Assembly (NCBI RefSeq): GCF_008364825.1
Contig: NZ_VTTO01000014.1
Span: 89,396-153,395 of the forward strand
DNA length: 64,000 nt
Reading direction: 5' to 3'
Source: Azospirillum sp. B21
GTDB taxonomy: Bacteria; Pseudomonadota; Alphaproteobacteria; Azospirillales; Azospirillaceae
A model generated the notes under the pieces. It saw nothing but the letters and a program-made list of their open reading frames with translations, searched no databases and was not told the DNA's origin. The position numbers and the translations under genes are program-made. Positions 8,403 through 17,656 of this stretch are shown here, one piece after another; the first letter of the stretch is position 1, and the number at the start of each line of letters is the position of its first letter.

Positions 8403-10037
8403 TCACGGCGCTGGCAGCCGTGTGGCGAAGGTCGGCGGCAGCAGCCGCTCGACGCAGGCCCCGGCGTCACCGGTGGTCAGCGTCTCGACGAAGCGGGCGG
8501 CGGCGGCCCGGCCGCAAGGGCTGACGCCCAGCACGTCATGGCCGATGCCGCGGAAGGACATCAGCGTCGCCCGGCGCAGGCTGCGCCCCATCGTCTCGGC
8601 GCGCGCCGGGGCGGTGAAGGTGTCATAGGCGCCGGTCAGGATCAGCGCCGGCACGTCGGACTCCACCGGCCGGTAGAAGGACGCATCCACCGGCGGCAGG
8701 TTCAGCACCGGACAGGCCGCGTCGTAATCGGTCTCCACCGCGTCCGCCACCACATGGGGACGCAGGTCGGCCGCGGCGCGCCGGGCGGCGGCGGCATCGA
8801 TGCGCGGACGGTTCTCCCGGCATCCCACCGTCAGGTTCAGCCCATAAGCGAGGCTGTCCAGCACACCCCAGATGCCCGGCGGCACCACCAGCGACAGGGC
8901 CGCCGCATCCTCCAGCCGGACCGCACCGCCGGCCCGTGTGACAGCGCGGTCGAGACGGTCGAGCAGGGCGGGAACCACCACCATCCCGTCCGCACTGCCC
9001 AGCCGCAGCGCCAGCACAGTCGACAGCATCGGCCAGGTGAGTTGCAGGTTGCTCTCCCGCCCGGCGCCGGGATGGCGCAGGCGAAGCTCCAGCGGCTTGC
9101 GTTCCAGCGCCGTCGCCAGCCGCTCCACCGTTTGCCCCAGTTGGGGGAAGGCGCGGGCGCAATCGGGTTGGGCGGCGCAATCCTCCACCATGCGGCGATG
9201 GGCCTGCCGGATCGCGGTCAGCCGGTCAAGGTCGAGCCATGTCGCATCCGGCGCCGCCGGGGAGTTCAGCACAAGGCTGCGCACCGCCGCCCCATCGACG
9301 CGCAGCAGCGCCTGGGCCAACACCCCGCCATAGGAGGTCGCGACGACGTTCCAGCGCTCCACCCCCAGCGCGCCGCGCAGCGCCCGCAAATCCGCCGCGC
9401 TCTGCCCGCTGTCGAAATCCTCCAGCCGGTAGCCGGCGCGGCGCAGCGGATCGAGGCAGGCGACAGCATCCTCCGCCGTCACGCCGCCGAACCAAGTGCG
9501 CAGCGGGTCCAGCGCCGGGCAGCGCAATGAGGGCGCCGACCGGCCGGTGCCGCGCTGGTCCACCAGGACGATATCGCGGGTGGCGCGCATCGGCGCCAGC
9601 ATCGCCGCGGTGCCGCGCGGATCGTCGCTGCCGCCCTGCCCCGGCCCGCCGGCCAGCACCGCCACCGGATCGGCGGCGGGCGCGCCGTTCAGCGCCGGCA
9701 ACACCATCACGAACAGGTCGAGCGGCAGGCTGTCCGGCCGCTGCCAGTCCGACGGCACCCGCAGGCTGTGGCAGCGGGGCGACGGCCCGGCCGGCAGACC
9801 CGGCGGACATGGCGCTTCGGCGAGCACCGGTGGCGGGGCGGGCGCCGGGGTAGGGATTGCGGCCGGAACGGCGCCCGGCAGGGCAATGGGCGGCGGCGAT
9901 TCCGCGATCACGACCGGCGGCGGCCCCTTTGGCGCCCCGGCCAGCCAGTCGATCCCAACCCCGAGAAATCCGCCCGCCAGGGCACAGAGCGCCAATGCGC
10001 CGCCGATGACGGCGAGGCGCCGACCGCTGCTGTCCAT
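8403..10037 (-). CDS. Inner-membrane-anchored alpha/beta hydrolase of the TAP/proline iminopeptidase-like group
   Basis: 544 residues. An N-terminal membrane anchor (LAVIGGALALCALAGGFLGVGIDWL) is followed by a Pro/Ala-rich spacer and a large hydrolase domain: oxyanion region VAVLAGGPGQGGSD, VDQRGTGRSAPSLRCP, nucleophile elbow ATSYGGVLAQALL (Ser in SYGG), LILTGAYDTFTAPARAE and GIGHDVLGVSPCG (His). This motif set is that of TAP-like/tripeptidyl aminopeptidase hydrolases, normally exported peptidases or esterases. The ATG at 10037 is chosen since the anchor helix starts there. It starts 8 bp after the stop of the T6SS kinase gene and is followed directly by a second hydrolase. The link to T6SS is contextual only. 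Confidence 0.87.
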   Translation of the reverse strand: MDSSGRRLAVIGGALALCALAGGFLGVGIDWLAGAPKGPPPVVIAESPPPIALPGAVPAAIPTPAPAPPPVLAEAPCPPGLPAGPSPRCHSLRVPSDWQRPDSLPLDLFVMVLPALNGAPAADPVAVLAGGPGQGGSDDPRGTAAMLAPMRATRDIVLVDQRGTGRSAPSLRCPALDPLRTWFGGVTAEDAVACLDPLRRAGYRLEDFDSGQSAADLRALRGALGVERWNVVATSYGGVLAQALLRVDGAAVRSLVLNSPAAPDATWLDLDRLTAIRQAHRRMVEDCAAQPDCARAFPQLGQTVERLATALERKPLELRLRHPGAGRESNLQLTWPMLSTVLALRLGSADGMVVVPALLDRLDRAVTRAGGAVRLEDAAALSLVVPPGIWGVLDSLAYGLNLTVGCRENRPRIDAAAARRAAADLRPHVVADAVETDYDAACPVLNLPPVDASFYRPVESDVPALILTGAYDTFTAPARAETMGRSLRRATLMSFRGIGHDVLGVSPCGRAAAARFVETLTTGDAGACVERLLPPTFATRLPAP

Positions 10038-10045
10038 CGGCCGGG

Positions 10046-12370
10046 CTACTCGGCCACAGTGGTGAAGAAGGCGGACTGCACGACGACGTTCCCCTTCGCC
10101 TCGGCCTTGGCGATGGCCGCGCGCAGGCTCGCCAGATAGGCGCCGGCAGGCTCCACCTCCTCGCGCTCCGCCGGGAACAGCGGTTCGCGCGTCACCAGCG
10201 CCAGGATCATCGCCGGGCCATAGGGCGGGGCGATGGTGTAGACGCGGTCGGCGGGCGACTTGGCGACGCCCAACGTGATCGGCCGGCCGGCATCGACGCG
10301 GTCGTCGCGACGCAGGCGCATCGGCACCATGTGGATCGCGTTGCCTTCCATGTCGATGTAATCGACGGTCAGGTAGCCCGCCATCGCGGGCGTCACCGTG
10401 ACCTCCAGCTTCTCGCCTTGGCGGTAGACCATCGACGGCCGGTTGAAGCCCAGCCCCAGCGCATCCGCCCCCTGTGCCTCCGCCCGCGCCGGCAGGCCGG
10501 CGGCACCCAGCGCCTCGCACAGCGGCCAGGGGCGCACGGCGACGCGCGCGTCGATGTCGACGCCGCCCGGCAGCCCGGTGATCGCCGCCTTCAGGGCGCC
10601 GGCATCGGCGTCACTGGCGACATAGCCGCCGATCCGCAGCCCCTTCCCCGTCTCAACCGCCCTGACGCCGGAACAGGCGAACCCGGCCGCCGCAGTCTCC
10701 ACCGCCTTGCGTGCCTCGGCCGGCGTGATCGTCGGCGGTGCCGGTGGCGCGGCAGGAACGGCGGCCGGCACGACCTGGGGCGGTGCGGGAGTCGGGGCCG
10801 GTGCAGGCGGCGTGACGGTCTGAACCGCCGGAGTGACCGGCAGCGGCGGCACCGCAGCGGCGGGAACCTGCGCGACCGCGGGCTTGACCGGATCGGGTGC
10901 CGGCGTTTCTGCCTTCACGGGCGCCGCAGGCGTGGGAGAAGCGGGCGCGCCGAGCGGCGCGGTGGTCATGGCGGGCGGCGCGGCCGGCGTCGGGACCGCT
11001 GGCGCGGCGGGCTGAGTGGCGGGAGCCGCAGGAGCCGACGCCTCCTTCACCGGCGTCTGGGTGGGCACCTGCGCAGGCGCCTGGGTCGCCGTTTGGGCGG
11101 GCGGCTGCGACTGGCCGAACAGCAGGAAACCGGCGACGCCGGCCGCCACCAGACCGCCGACGCCACCGGCGATCAGCCCGACCGGAGCCTTCTTCGTCTG
11201 CCCGGCGGCTACCTCCACGCCCTTCGCCTGAACACCGACCTTCGCGGTCTGGACCACCGCCGGCTTCGGCTCTTCCCTCACCACGGTCGCGGCCGGGAAA
11301 GGGGTGGCGTCGAAAGGCGTGATCTCCGCCGGGCGGCTGGTCAGCGCGCCGACCAGTTCCGTCATCGATTTGGCGCGGTTCTGCGGGTCCGGCTCCAGCA
11401 TGGAGCACAGGACCCCGCGCAGCGGTTCGTCCAGCGCCGACAGGTCGGGCACCGACATGCGCCGCTCGATCATCGCTTGCGGCGTACGGCCCATGTCCAG
11501 CGGACGGCCGAGCGCCGCCGCGGCCAGCACCAGACCGGCGCTGTAGATGTCGGACTGCGGCCCGACCTGACCGCCGAACAGCCCGAACTGCTCGGGCGAG
11601 GCATAGCCGTACTTGCCGGCGAAGGCGTCGCCGATGACGGTCCCCGCCCCGCCGGCGGTCTGCTTGGCGATGCCGAAATCGATGATCTTGGCGTTGGCGA
11701 TCTGGCGGCCGGGCAGGATGACGTTGTCGGTCGACATGTCGCGGTGGACGATGCCGCGCTGGTGCGCCGCCGCCAGCCCCGAGGCGATGCGGTCGAGCAG
11801 GATGGCGACGTCGTCCGGGTCCAGCGGCCCGCCCTGCAGCACCTCCTGCAGCGACGGTCCGTCGAGATACTCCATCGACAGCAGGATCCGGCCATACTCG
11901 TCGCGGAAGACGCCGTCGTAGGACACCACCGCCTCGTGCCGGATCTCGCGCAGCGCCGCCGCCTCGCGCCGAAGAAGCTCGACCATCTTGGCGTCCTGCG
12001 CCAGTTCAGGCCGGATCACCTTCACCGCATGCCAGGTGTTCATGTCGACATGGCGGGCTCGGTGCACCTCGCCCATGCCGCCGCGGGCGATCAGCCCCGC
12101 CACCTCATAGGTATGGCTCAGCAGGGTGCCCGGCCCGATCGGCGCCGGCGACGCCCGTCCTCCCGCCGCGTCCACGCCGGAGACGGACGCCGCAGTGAGG
12201 GACGATGAGGTGACCGAGGTCGGGGCGACGGACGCCCCGGGCACCGAGGTGGCAGCGGCCGGCGGCGTGGTCAGCCTTGTCGCCTCTGCATCCGCCCCCT
12301 GCTTCGCGCCTCCGGACGCGGCCGGCAGGATGGCGGTGGGCTCGTGGCTGTCGTCGGGGGTCTGGGCCAT
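10046..12370 (-). CDS. ppkA: T6SS-linked Ser/Thr protein kinase (PpkA-like) with DUF4384 tail
   Basis: 774 residues. A Hanks-type kinase domain spans about 85-350: glycine loop LIARGGMGEV, Lys in HAVKVIR, catalytic loop HRDMSTDN (instead of the usual HRDLKPxN), DFG as IDFGIAK, and YASPEQF. One membrane helix follows near 405-425 (LIAGGVGGLVAAGVAGFLLFG), then a long Ala/Pro/Thr-rich periplasmic spacer, a possible BON-like segment (RIGGYVASDADAGALKAAI) and a C-terminal DUF4384-type domain (YRQGEKLEVTVTPAMAGYLTVDYIDMEGN). This is the layout of T6SS PpkA kinases that phosphorylate FHA partners after an envelope signal. The FHA gene is directly upstream (12432). The ATG at 12370 is chosen; upstream frame is compositional noise. 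Confidence 0.88.
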   Translation of the reverse strand: MAQTPDDSHEPTAILPAASGGAKQGADAEATRLTTPPAAATSVPGASVAPTSVTSSSLTAASVSGVDAAGGRASPAPIGPGTLLSHTYEVAGLIARGGMGEVHRARHVDMNTWHAVKVIRPELAQDAKMVELLRREAAALREIRHEAVVSYDGVFRDEYGRILLSMEYLDGPSLQEVLQGGPLDPDDVAILLDRIASGLAAAHQRGIVHRDMSTDNVILPGRQIANAKIIDFGIAKQTAGGAGTVIGDAFAGKYGYASPEQFGLFGGQVGPQSDIYSAGLVLAAAALGRPLDMGRTPQAMIERRMSVPDLSALDEPLRGVLCSMLEPDPQNRAKSMTELVGALTSRPAEITPFDATPFPAATVVREEPKPAVVQTAKVGVQAKGVEVAAGQTKKAPVGLIAGGVGGLVAAGVAGFLLFGQSQPPAQTATQAPAQVPTQTPVKEASAPAAPATQPAAPAVPTPAAPPAMTTAPLGAPASPTPAAPVKAETPAPDPVKPAVAQVPAAAVPPLPVTPAVQTVTPPAPAPTPAPPQVVPAAVPAAPPAPPTITPAEARKAVETAAAGFACSGVRAVETGKGLRIGGYVASDADAGALKAAITGLPGGVDIDARVAVRPWPLCEALGAAGLPARAEAQGADALGLGFNRPSMVYRQGEKLEVTVTPAMAGYLTVDYIDMEGNAIHMVPMRLRRDDRVDAGRPITLGVAKSPADRVYTIAPPYGPAMILALVTREPLFPAEREEVEPAGAYLASLRAAIAKAEAKGNVVVQSAFFTTVAE

Positions 12371-12431
12371 GTCGGGATGCGGTCCGGTTCGGGAAGGGGC
12401 AGGTGGTGTCGAAGGGTGGAGCGGCGGCGGA

Positions 12432-14030
12432 TCAGTCCGGCGATCCGCCCTCCGGATCCCGGCCGGTATCGCCGCGCACGAAGCGGTCGTATTCACGGGC
12501 GATGGCATCGCCGACGACCCGGTCGAAATCCTCTTCCAACTCGACCACCAAATCCTTGTAGAGCGTCTCGTACTGGTCCCAATAGCGGGCCTTGCGCGCC
12601 GCCGGGACGATGCTGTCGAGAAGCCGCGTCTCCAGCCGCTGGCTGAGTGCGCCGGGATCGAACTTGGCGACCACCTGCTTTAACGCGGTCTGCAGCGCCG
12701 CGGCATAGGCGAGGTGGTGGACCTGCACGTCACTCGCCGCCTCGCGCACCGCGTCGGCCATCGGCAGGAAGCCGCGCAGGCGCGGGTTGGCCAGCACCGA
12801 CACAGCCTCGTCCAGCGTCTCGCAGCGCTTCAGCGGGTTCTCCCCCGCCGGGCGGAAGCTGGTCTGCTCCAGATGGAACTCGTCCTTGAAGCGGGAGCGC
12901 GCCCGCAGTGACGCATGCAGCGCCCCCAGGCTGACGCGCAGCGCCTCGCCCAGGTTGCGCATCATCGCAGTCGGGTCCGGCAGCCCGTCCGCCGGCAGCG
13001 GCGCGCCGAACCCCTCATAGAAGGCGGCGACCGCGGCACCCGCATCGGCCACGGGCGCGGCGGCAGGAACGGCGGCCGGCGCGGGAGGAGACACGGGCTC
13101 GGGCGGCGGCGGTACGAACTGCTGCGCCGCGTGGGGAACGATGACGGAATCGTCCGGCAGCGGGAGCGGTTCGGCCGCCCGGTCGACCGGCGGAGGCTCC
13201 ACCGGCAGCGGGTCGGCCGCCGGATCGGGAAGGGTCTCGTCGATGTTCCAGTCTTCCGGCAACGGCTGGGCCGTCTTCGCCACAGGGGGAAAGGCCGGGT
13301 CCGGGAAGGGTGAAGCGCCCGGCTGCGGCGCGCCGAGGAGGTCGTCGTCCCAATCGTCGGGGATGCCGCCGCCCGACGGCTGCGGCGCCGTGGCAGGCGG
13401 CTGATACGAGACGCCGATGGAAAGCGACTGGTTCAGCGGATCGGAATGGTCGTCCACCGTGCCGAACCGCCAGTCCTCCGCCCGTTCGCGCGGGGCGGCG
13501 CCACTGCTGGAGGCGGTCCAGGCGTCGAAAGGTGCATCTTCCGACCGCAGCGGCTGGTGCTCGAACGGGCGCACCGCGGGATCGGCGAACATCTCGTCGA
13601 ACTGGTCCGGTGCCGCGGCATGGACCGGCGGCGGCACGAAGGGATCGGGCGAGCCATCCGTCCCGCCCAACCGGAAGGCGCCGGAGATCTCGGTGAAGCT
13701 GGGGGCGGACAGCGTTTCAACCGTCGCCTCGATGATGAAGCGTCCGATGCGGACGCGGTCGCCCGACCTGAGATCCGCCGGGACATTGCGGCCGAGCGGC
13801 CGGTCGGAGCCGTTGAGGAAGACGCCGTTGGTGCTGGTGTCGATCACCCGGTAGCCGGCTCCGGTCTTCTCGAAGACGCAGTGCTGGCGCGACAGCAGCA
13901 GGTCGGGATCGGGAAGGATCCAGCCATTCTCGACCCCGCGCCCGACGGTGAGGTCGCCGCCATGCAGCGTCTTCTCGGCATTGCCGCCCAGCGACGCCCG
14001 ATGGTCCGAAACGATCCTCAGCCTCAGCAT
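12432..14030 (-). CDS. tagH: T6SS FHA-domain protein TagH
   Basis: 532 residues. An N-terminal FHA domain (about 1-100) shows the phosphothreonine-binding pattern: VGRGVENGWILPDPDLLLSRQHCVFE and DTSTNGVFLNG. A long Pro/Asp-rich linker follows (about 110-330). The C-terminal TagH domain (about 340-525) includes MMRNLGEALRVSLGALHASLRARSRFKDEF, NPLKRCETLDEAVSVL and FDRVVGDAIAREYDRFVRG. FHA proteins of this type bind the phosphorylated kinase or themselves and help recruit ClpV and activate T6SS assembly. It lies between the PAAR gene and the kinase gene in the same operon. Confidence 0.94.
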   Translation of the reverse strand: MLRLRIVSDHRASLGGNAEKTLHGGDLTVGRGVENGWILPDPDLLLSRQHCVFEKTGAGYRVIDTSTNGVFLNGSDRPLGRNVPADLRSGDRVRIGRFIIEATVETLSAPSFTEISGAFRLGGTDGSPDPFVPPPVHAAAPDQFDEMFADPAVRPFEHQPLRSEDAPFDAWTASSSGAAPRERAEDWRFGTVDDHSDPLNQSLSIGVSYQPPATAPQPSGGGIPDDWDDDLLGAPQPGASPFPDPAFPPVAKTAQPLPEDWNIDETLPDPAADPLPVEPPPVDRAAEPLPLPDDSVIVPHAAQQFVPPPPEPVSPPAPAAVPAAAPVADAGAAVAAFYEGFGAPLPADGLPDPTAMMRNLGEALRVSLGALHASLRARSRFKDEFHLEQTSFRPAGENPLKRCETLDEAVSVLANPRLRGFLPMADAVREAASDVQVHHLAYAAALQTALKQVVAKFDPGALSQRLETRLLDSIVPAARKARYWDQYETLYKDLVVELEEDFDRVVGDAIAREYDRFVRGDTGRDPEGGSPD

Positions 14031-14073
14031 TCCACCTTCTCCAACCCCGCTGCCAATCCCTCTTGCCCGGCGT

Positions 14074-14364
14074 TCAGCCGCCGATCACGACCGTCGGCGC
14101 CCCGGTCACGATCACCCCGCCATGGGCGGTCTGGTCGCCCAGCCGCGCCGCCGGCCGTCCGCCGACGATCACCGTCGCCGACCCCTTCACGATCACGTCG
14201 GGCGGGCCGACGCAGACGCACATGTCCGTCACCACCGCGGCCGGCAGGAATTCGATCAGGACCGCCGGGACGCCGGGGCTGACGATGGGGCCGCCGACAT
14301 GCGGGACCGGGCCGGTCGTCATCGGGCAGGTGTGCATGTCGGTCAGGCGCGCGGCGGGCGGCAT
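14074..14364 (-). CDS. PAAR spike-tip protein
   Basis: 96 residues, a minimal PAAR protein that caps the VgrG trimer and sharpens the spike. The PAAR repeats are visible as PAARLTDMHTCP, GGPIVSPGVPAVLI, PPDVIVKGSATVIVGGRPAARLGDQTAHGGVIVTGAPTV, with the His and Cys residues that bind the central zinc (HTCP, CVCVGPP, TAHGG). It carries no extra effector domain. Located 24 bp after the DUF4123 gene, in line with vgrG. Confidence 0.95.
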   Translation of the reverse strand: MPPAARLTDMHTCPMTTGPVPHVGGPIVSPGVPAVLIEFLPAAVVTDMCVCVGPPDVIVKGSATVIVGGRPAARLGDQTAHGGVIVTGAPTVVIGG

Positions 14365-14388
14365 CGGCGGTCTCCTCCAGCCTTCGGA

Positions 14389-14985
14389 TCAGCGGCTTCG
14401 GGGCGCGTCCGCGCCCGGACCTGTCCGCAGCGGGATTTCGACGCGGCGCAGGTCGCCATTGACCGATTCGAACAGGACGAGCGCGTCGGCGCCCGCATCC
14501 TCCATCATGAACCGGATGCCGGGGCCGAACAATGCGGCGCGCTGGGCCTCGTCGCTGATCGGCAGGAAGCTGCCCAGCACCGCCGGATCGTAGAAGCGGA
14601 ACAGGTAGGTCGCCCCGCCCTCGCCGTTCACGATGGTGAATTTGCGGAAATGGCGGCGCACCGTGTCGATGTCGCCGTCGGCCTGCACCAGGATGCCCCA
14701 GCCGCGTCCCCAGCCCTCCCCCACCAGCCAGTCGGCGACGGCGCTGCCGCGCGTCAGCCGGACCAGATAGGGCGCCACCTCCGCCAGCTCGCTCGCCGTG
14801 TCGCCCTGATAGAGGGAGCGCATGTCGGCCTCCTCCTCCCGAGCCAGCAGGCCGGGATAGAGACCTGGGTCGCGCGCGGCGTCGACGATCATGTAGAGGC
14901 CGCCGGTCTCCCCCTGCGGCCACAGGTGATGGCCGAGGCGGGCGACCACCTCCTGCGGGGAGCGGCGGGGGGAAGGCTCTGTCAT
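14389..14985 (-). CDS. DUF4123 T6SS effector chaperone/adaptor
   Basis: 198 residues. DUF4123 proteins (Tap/TEC-like) load effectors onto a VgrG. Recognisable stretches are GGLYMIVDAARDPGLYPGLL, MRSLYQGDTASELAEVAPYLVRL, GRGWGILVQADGDIDTVRRHFRKFT and FRFYDPAVLGSFLP. The ATG at 14985 is preferred over 15009 and 15021 (the latter overlaps the vgrG stop) because of the purine-rich stretch before it. Normally a DUF4123 gene sits next to its cargo effector; here the next gene is a bare PAAR, so the cognate effector is either an extended partner elsewhere or lost. Confidence 0.88.
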   Translation of the reverse strand: MTEPSPRRSPQEVVARLGHHLWPQGETGGLYMIVDAARDPGLYPGLLAREEEADMRSLYQGDTASELAEVAPYLVRLTRGSAVADWLVGEGWGRGWGILVQADGDIDTVRRHFRKFTIVNGEGGATYLFRFYDPAVLGSFLPISDEAQRAALFGPGIRFMMEDAGADALVLFESVNGDLRRVEIPLRTGPGADAPRSR

Positions 14986-15017
14986 CGCCCTGCTCGTGCC
15001 TGGGTTCATGCCGGGGT

Positions 15018-17081
15018 TCATGTCTGGCAGATCTCGCACAGCGGCGTGTTGGACGCGGCGGCGCTGCGCATCACCATGGCCTGGGCCGCGGTCTTCGGGG
15101 TGTGACTTTGCGCCGGGCGCGGCAGCTTCGCCTTCGGCGGGGCCGGGATCGTTCCGCCCTTGTCCTTGTCGGCGGGCGAGGGCTTGACCGGCTTGGCCGG
15201 CGAGGCGCTCAGCCCGTTGGCGGCGCCGCCGCTGTTGATCAGCACCATGGTGCCGTTCATGGCGATGCCGGCCGGGCTCAGCGTGATGAAGTTGCCGCCG
15301 ACCTTCAGCGTCAGCGAGGCGCCGGCCTCCAGGCACAGGTTCGCCCCGGCATTGACGGCATAGTTGGTGCCGATCTTGTCGTGCAGATCGACGCCGACCG
15401 TGCGCGACACGCCACCGCCGATGGATTCCACATGGTCGCCGTCCACCGTGGCGTGGTGATTCTTGCCAACCCACTCCCACAGGCCGCCGGCGACGTTCAC
15501 ATGCTGGCCCGATGCCACTGACGTCCGGCTGTCATGGCCGATGCGCAGGTCGTAGTCGCGTTGGGCATGGACGAAGACCTGTTCCTTGCCGGCCTTGTCC
15601 TCGAAGCGGATTTCGTTGAAGCCGCGCCCGCCGGGCGAGCTGCGCGTCTTGATGCCGGAGCGCGTCTTGTGTTCGGGCAGGGCGTAGGTCGGCAGCGCGT
15701 CGGCGTTGTTGACGACGCCGATCACCATCGGGCGGTCGGGATCGCCATCGACGAAATCGACCAGCACCTCCATGCCGATGCGCGGCACCGTCTGCATGCC
15801 CCACTGATGCCCGGCCCAGCTCTGCGCCACCCGGATCCAGCAGGAGCTTTTCTCGTCCGACCGGCCGCGGCGGTCCCAATGGAACTGCACCATGATCCGG
15901 CCGAACTTGTCGGTGTAGATCTCCTCCCCCGCCGGGCCGACGACGAAGGCGGTCTGGATGCCGCGCACCGACGGCTTCGGCGTCCGCCGCGCCGGCCGCA
16001 CCACCGCCTTGGCCGGCAGGGCGCGGAAGCTGTTGCCGTAGGACGCCTTGCGCTTGTCGCCGGGCAGGAAGCCCTCGTTGCAGGCGTCGAACTCCAGTTC
16101 CGCCACCACCACGGGCTGGTTGTTCTCCGCCGCCGTCGGGTGTTCGGTCAGGGCGAAGGTCATGCCGGGATGCAGGCTGCGGCAGGCACCGACGCCGCGC
16201 ACCCCCTCCAGCCCACGCTCCTCCGTCTCCATCCGGCGGCGGGCGAGCGCCGATCCGGCATCGCGCGTGGCATAGCGGCCGGGATATTCGAACAGCTCGT
16301 ACTTGGTGGAAACCGGCACCTTGGAAACCGACGCCTCGCCGCTGTCCAGCGCGGTGCGCGGCGCCTGGAAATCGTAGTCCTTGGTCGCCCAGCGACCCGA
16401 CGCGATGGAATAGACCCGCTCCCACCGCTCGATCTGGTCGGCATACTGGCCGCTGGGGTTGAAGCGCAGGGTCGCCGGCGACAGCTTGGCATAGCCGGCG
16501 GCGCTGTCCGACAGGATCAGCTTGTGGCGGTCGCGCTCATGCGCGAAGTAGTAATAGATGCCCTCTTCTTCCAGCAGGCGGCTGATGAAGTCGAAATAGG
16601 TCTCGTTGTACTGGACGCAATATTCACGCGGCTGGTAGCTGCCGCTCAGGCTGCGGAATTCAAAGTTGGAGAAGCCGAATTCCTGGAAGATCGTCTCGAC
16701 AATCTTCGGCACCGCCATCGGCCCGCCGCCGCCCAGGCTGTGGAAGATGCGGCAATCGCTGGTGTAGGACAGCAGCGACAGCCAGGGCACCACCTCTATC
16801 GTGTAATAGCGCTGGTCGCGCCCCACCGGCACGCCGACGCCAAGCGAGCGCGCGATGCCGTTGACGTAGTGGCGCTGCCCGTCCAGCTGGCGGAAGCCGA
16901 TGTTGACGCTGTTGCCGACGATGGTCTCGGCCGCCAGCGGCTCGATGGGGCCGAGCGCGTCGATGCGGTAGAGGAAGGGGCTGGACAGCGCCTCGCGCCC
17001 CTGCACCCGCTCCACCAGCAGCACGTCGGGTCCGGCCGGGGTTTCCAGCGACAGCAGACGGTCGTCCTGCGTGAACTGCAT
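15018..17081 (-). CDS. vgrG: T6SS spike protein VgrG
   Basis: 687 residues. The gp27-like base starts at MQFTQDDRLLSLETPAGPDVLLV; the family signature SRLLEEEGIYYYFAHE is present, then the gp5 OB-fold and needle (VGPAGEEIYTDKFGRIMVQFHWDRRGRSDEKSSCWIRVAQSWAG, GMEVLVDFVDGDPDRPMVIGVVNN) and the beta-helix repeats (GGVSRTVGVDLHDKIGTNYAVNAG, LTLKVGGNFITLSPAGIAMNG). A short Pro/Lys-rich tail ends in CEICQT, too small to be an effector domain. The ATG at 17081 overlaps the tagF stop (ATGA), indicating translational coupling. Confidence 0.97.
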   Translation of the reverse strand: MQFTQDDRLLSLETPAGPDVLLVERVQGREALSSPFLYRIDALGPIEPLAAETIVGNSVNIGFRQLDGQRHYVNGIARSLGVGVPVGRDQRYYTIEVVPWLSLLSYTSDCRIFHSLGGGGPMAVPKIVETIFQEFGFSNFEFRSLSGSYQPREYCVQYNETYFDFISRLLEEEGIYYYFAHERDRHKLILSDSAAGYAKLSPATLRFNPSGQYADQIERWERVYSIASGRWATKDYDFQAPRTALDSGEASVSKVPVSTKYELFEYPGRYATRDAGSALARRRMETEERGLEGVRGVGACRSLHPGMTFALTEHPTAAENNQPVVVAELEFDACNEGFLPGDKRKASYGNSFRALPAKAVVRPARRTPKPSVRGIQTAFVVGPAGEEIYTDKFGRIMVQFHWDRRGRSDEKSSCWIRVAQSWAGHQWGMQTVPRIGMEVLVDFVDGDPDRPMVIGVVNNADALPTYALPEHKTRSGIKTRSSPGGRGFNEIRFEDKAGKEQVFVHAQRDYDLRIGHDSRTSVASGQHVNVAGGLWEWVGKNHHATVDGDHVESIGGGVSRTVGVDLHDKIGTNYAVNAGANLCLEAGASLTLKVGGNFITLSPAGIAMNGTMVLINSGGAANGLSASPAKPVKPSPADKDKGGTIPAPPKAKLPRPAQSHTPKTAAQAMVMRSAAASNTPLCEICQT

Positions 17082-17656
17082 CACGCCCCCTCCTCCTCGG
17101 CACGGCCGGTCAGGAAATCGGTAAAGCCGGCGGACGGCGGCAGGCCGGCGCTGGTAAAGCCCTGCTCCGCCACGCCCTCCCCGCCCAGCGTCCACCAGCG
17201 GGCGCCGGCGGACGGCGCCGCGTCAGCCAGATGCGGCACCGACAGGGCGGCGACGGAGCCGACGAAGGCCTCAACGTCCAGCGTGTGGGTCAGGACCGAC
17301 AGCGCCAGCTCCTCCGCCGCCTCGAACCATGCGGCATCGGCTTCGGCCCCGGCGGCGGTCTGGCCGGGGGCGTACAGGGCGACCAGCGCCAGCGGGAACT
17401 GCCGCCCGGCCTTGTCGACGCTGGGCATCATCACGCCGGCCGCCGCCTGCGGCCCGCAGACCCCGGCCTCCAGCGTGAAGCGCCAGATCGGCGCGTTGAG
17501 GTAGCGGTCCATCCACCCCTCGCCCAGCGCGGCGCGGCTGGCCTGCAACCCATCGAGCAGCCAGTCGTGCCAGGGGTCGGCGAAGCTGCGCGGCAGCCCG
17601 CGCAGCAGGAAATCGCCCCGCGCCGGCAGCTTCCCGAAACAGCCGCTATTGCCCAT
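17081..17656 (-). CDS. tagF: T6SS-associated protein TagF
   Basis: 191 residues of the BMA_A0400/TagF family: CFGKLPARGDFLLRGLPRSFADPWHDWLLDGL, followed by WRFTLEAGVCGPQAAAGVMMPSVDKAGRQFPLALVALY, both strongly typical. TagF acts as a post-translational brake on T6SS assembly, opposing the kinase/FHA pathway, often through the FHA protein. The ATG at 17656 overlaps the tssM stop (ATGA), and its own stop overlaps the vgrG start in the same way. Confidence 0.95.
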   Translation of the reverse strand: MGNSGCFGKLPARGDFLLRGLPRSFADPWHDWLLDGLQASRAALGEGWMDRYLNAPIWRFTLEAGVCGPQAAAGVMMPSVDKAGRQFPLALVALYAPGQTAAGAEADAAWFEAAEELALSVLTHTLDVEAFVGSVAALSVPHLADAAPSAGARWWTLGGEGVAEQGFTSAGLPPSAGFTDFLTGRAEEEGA

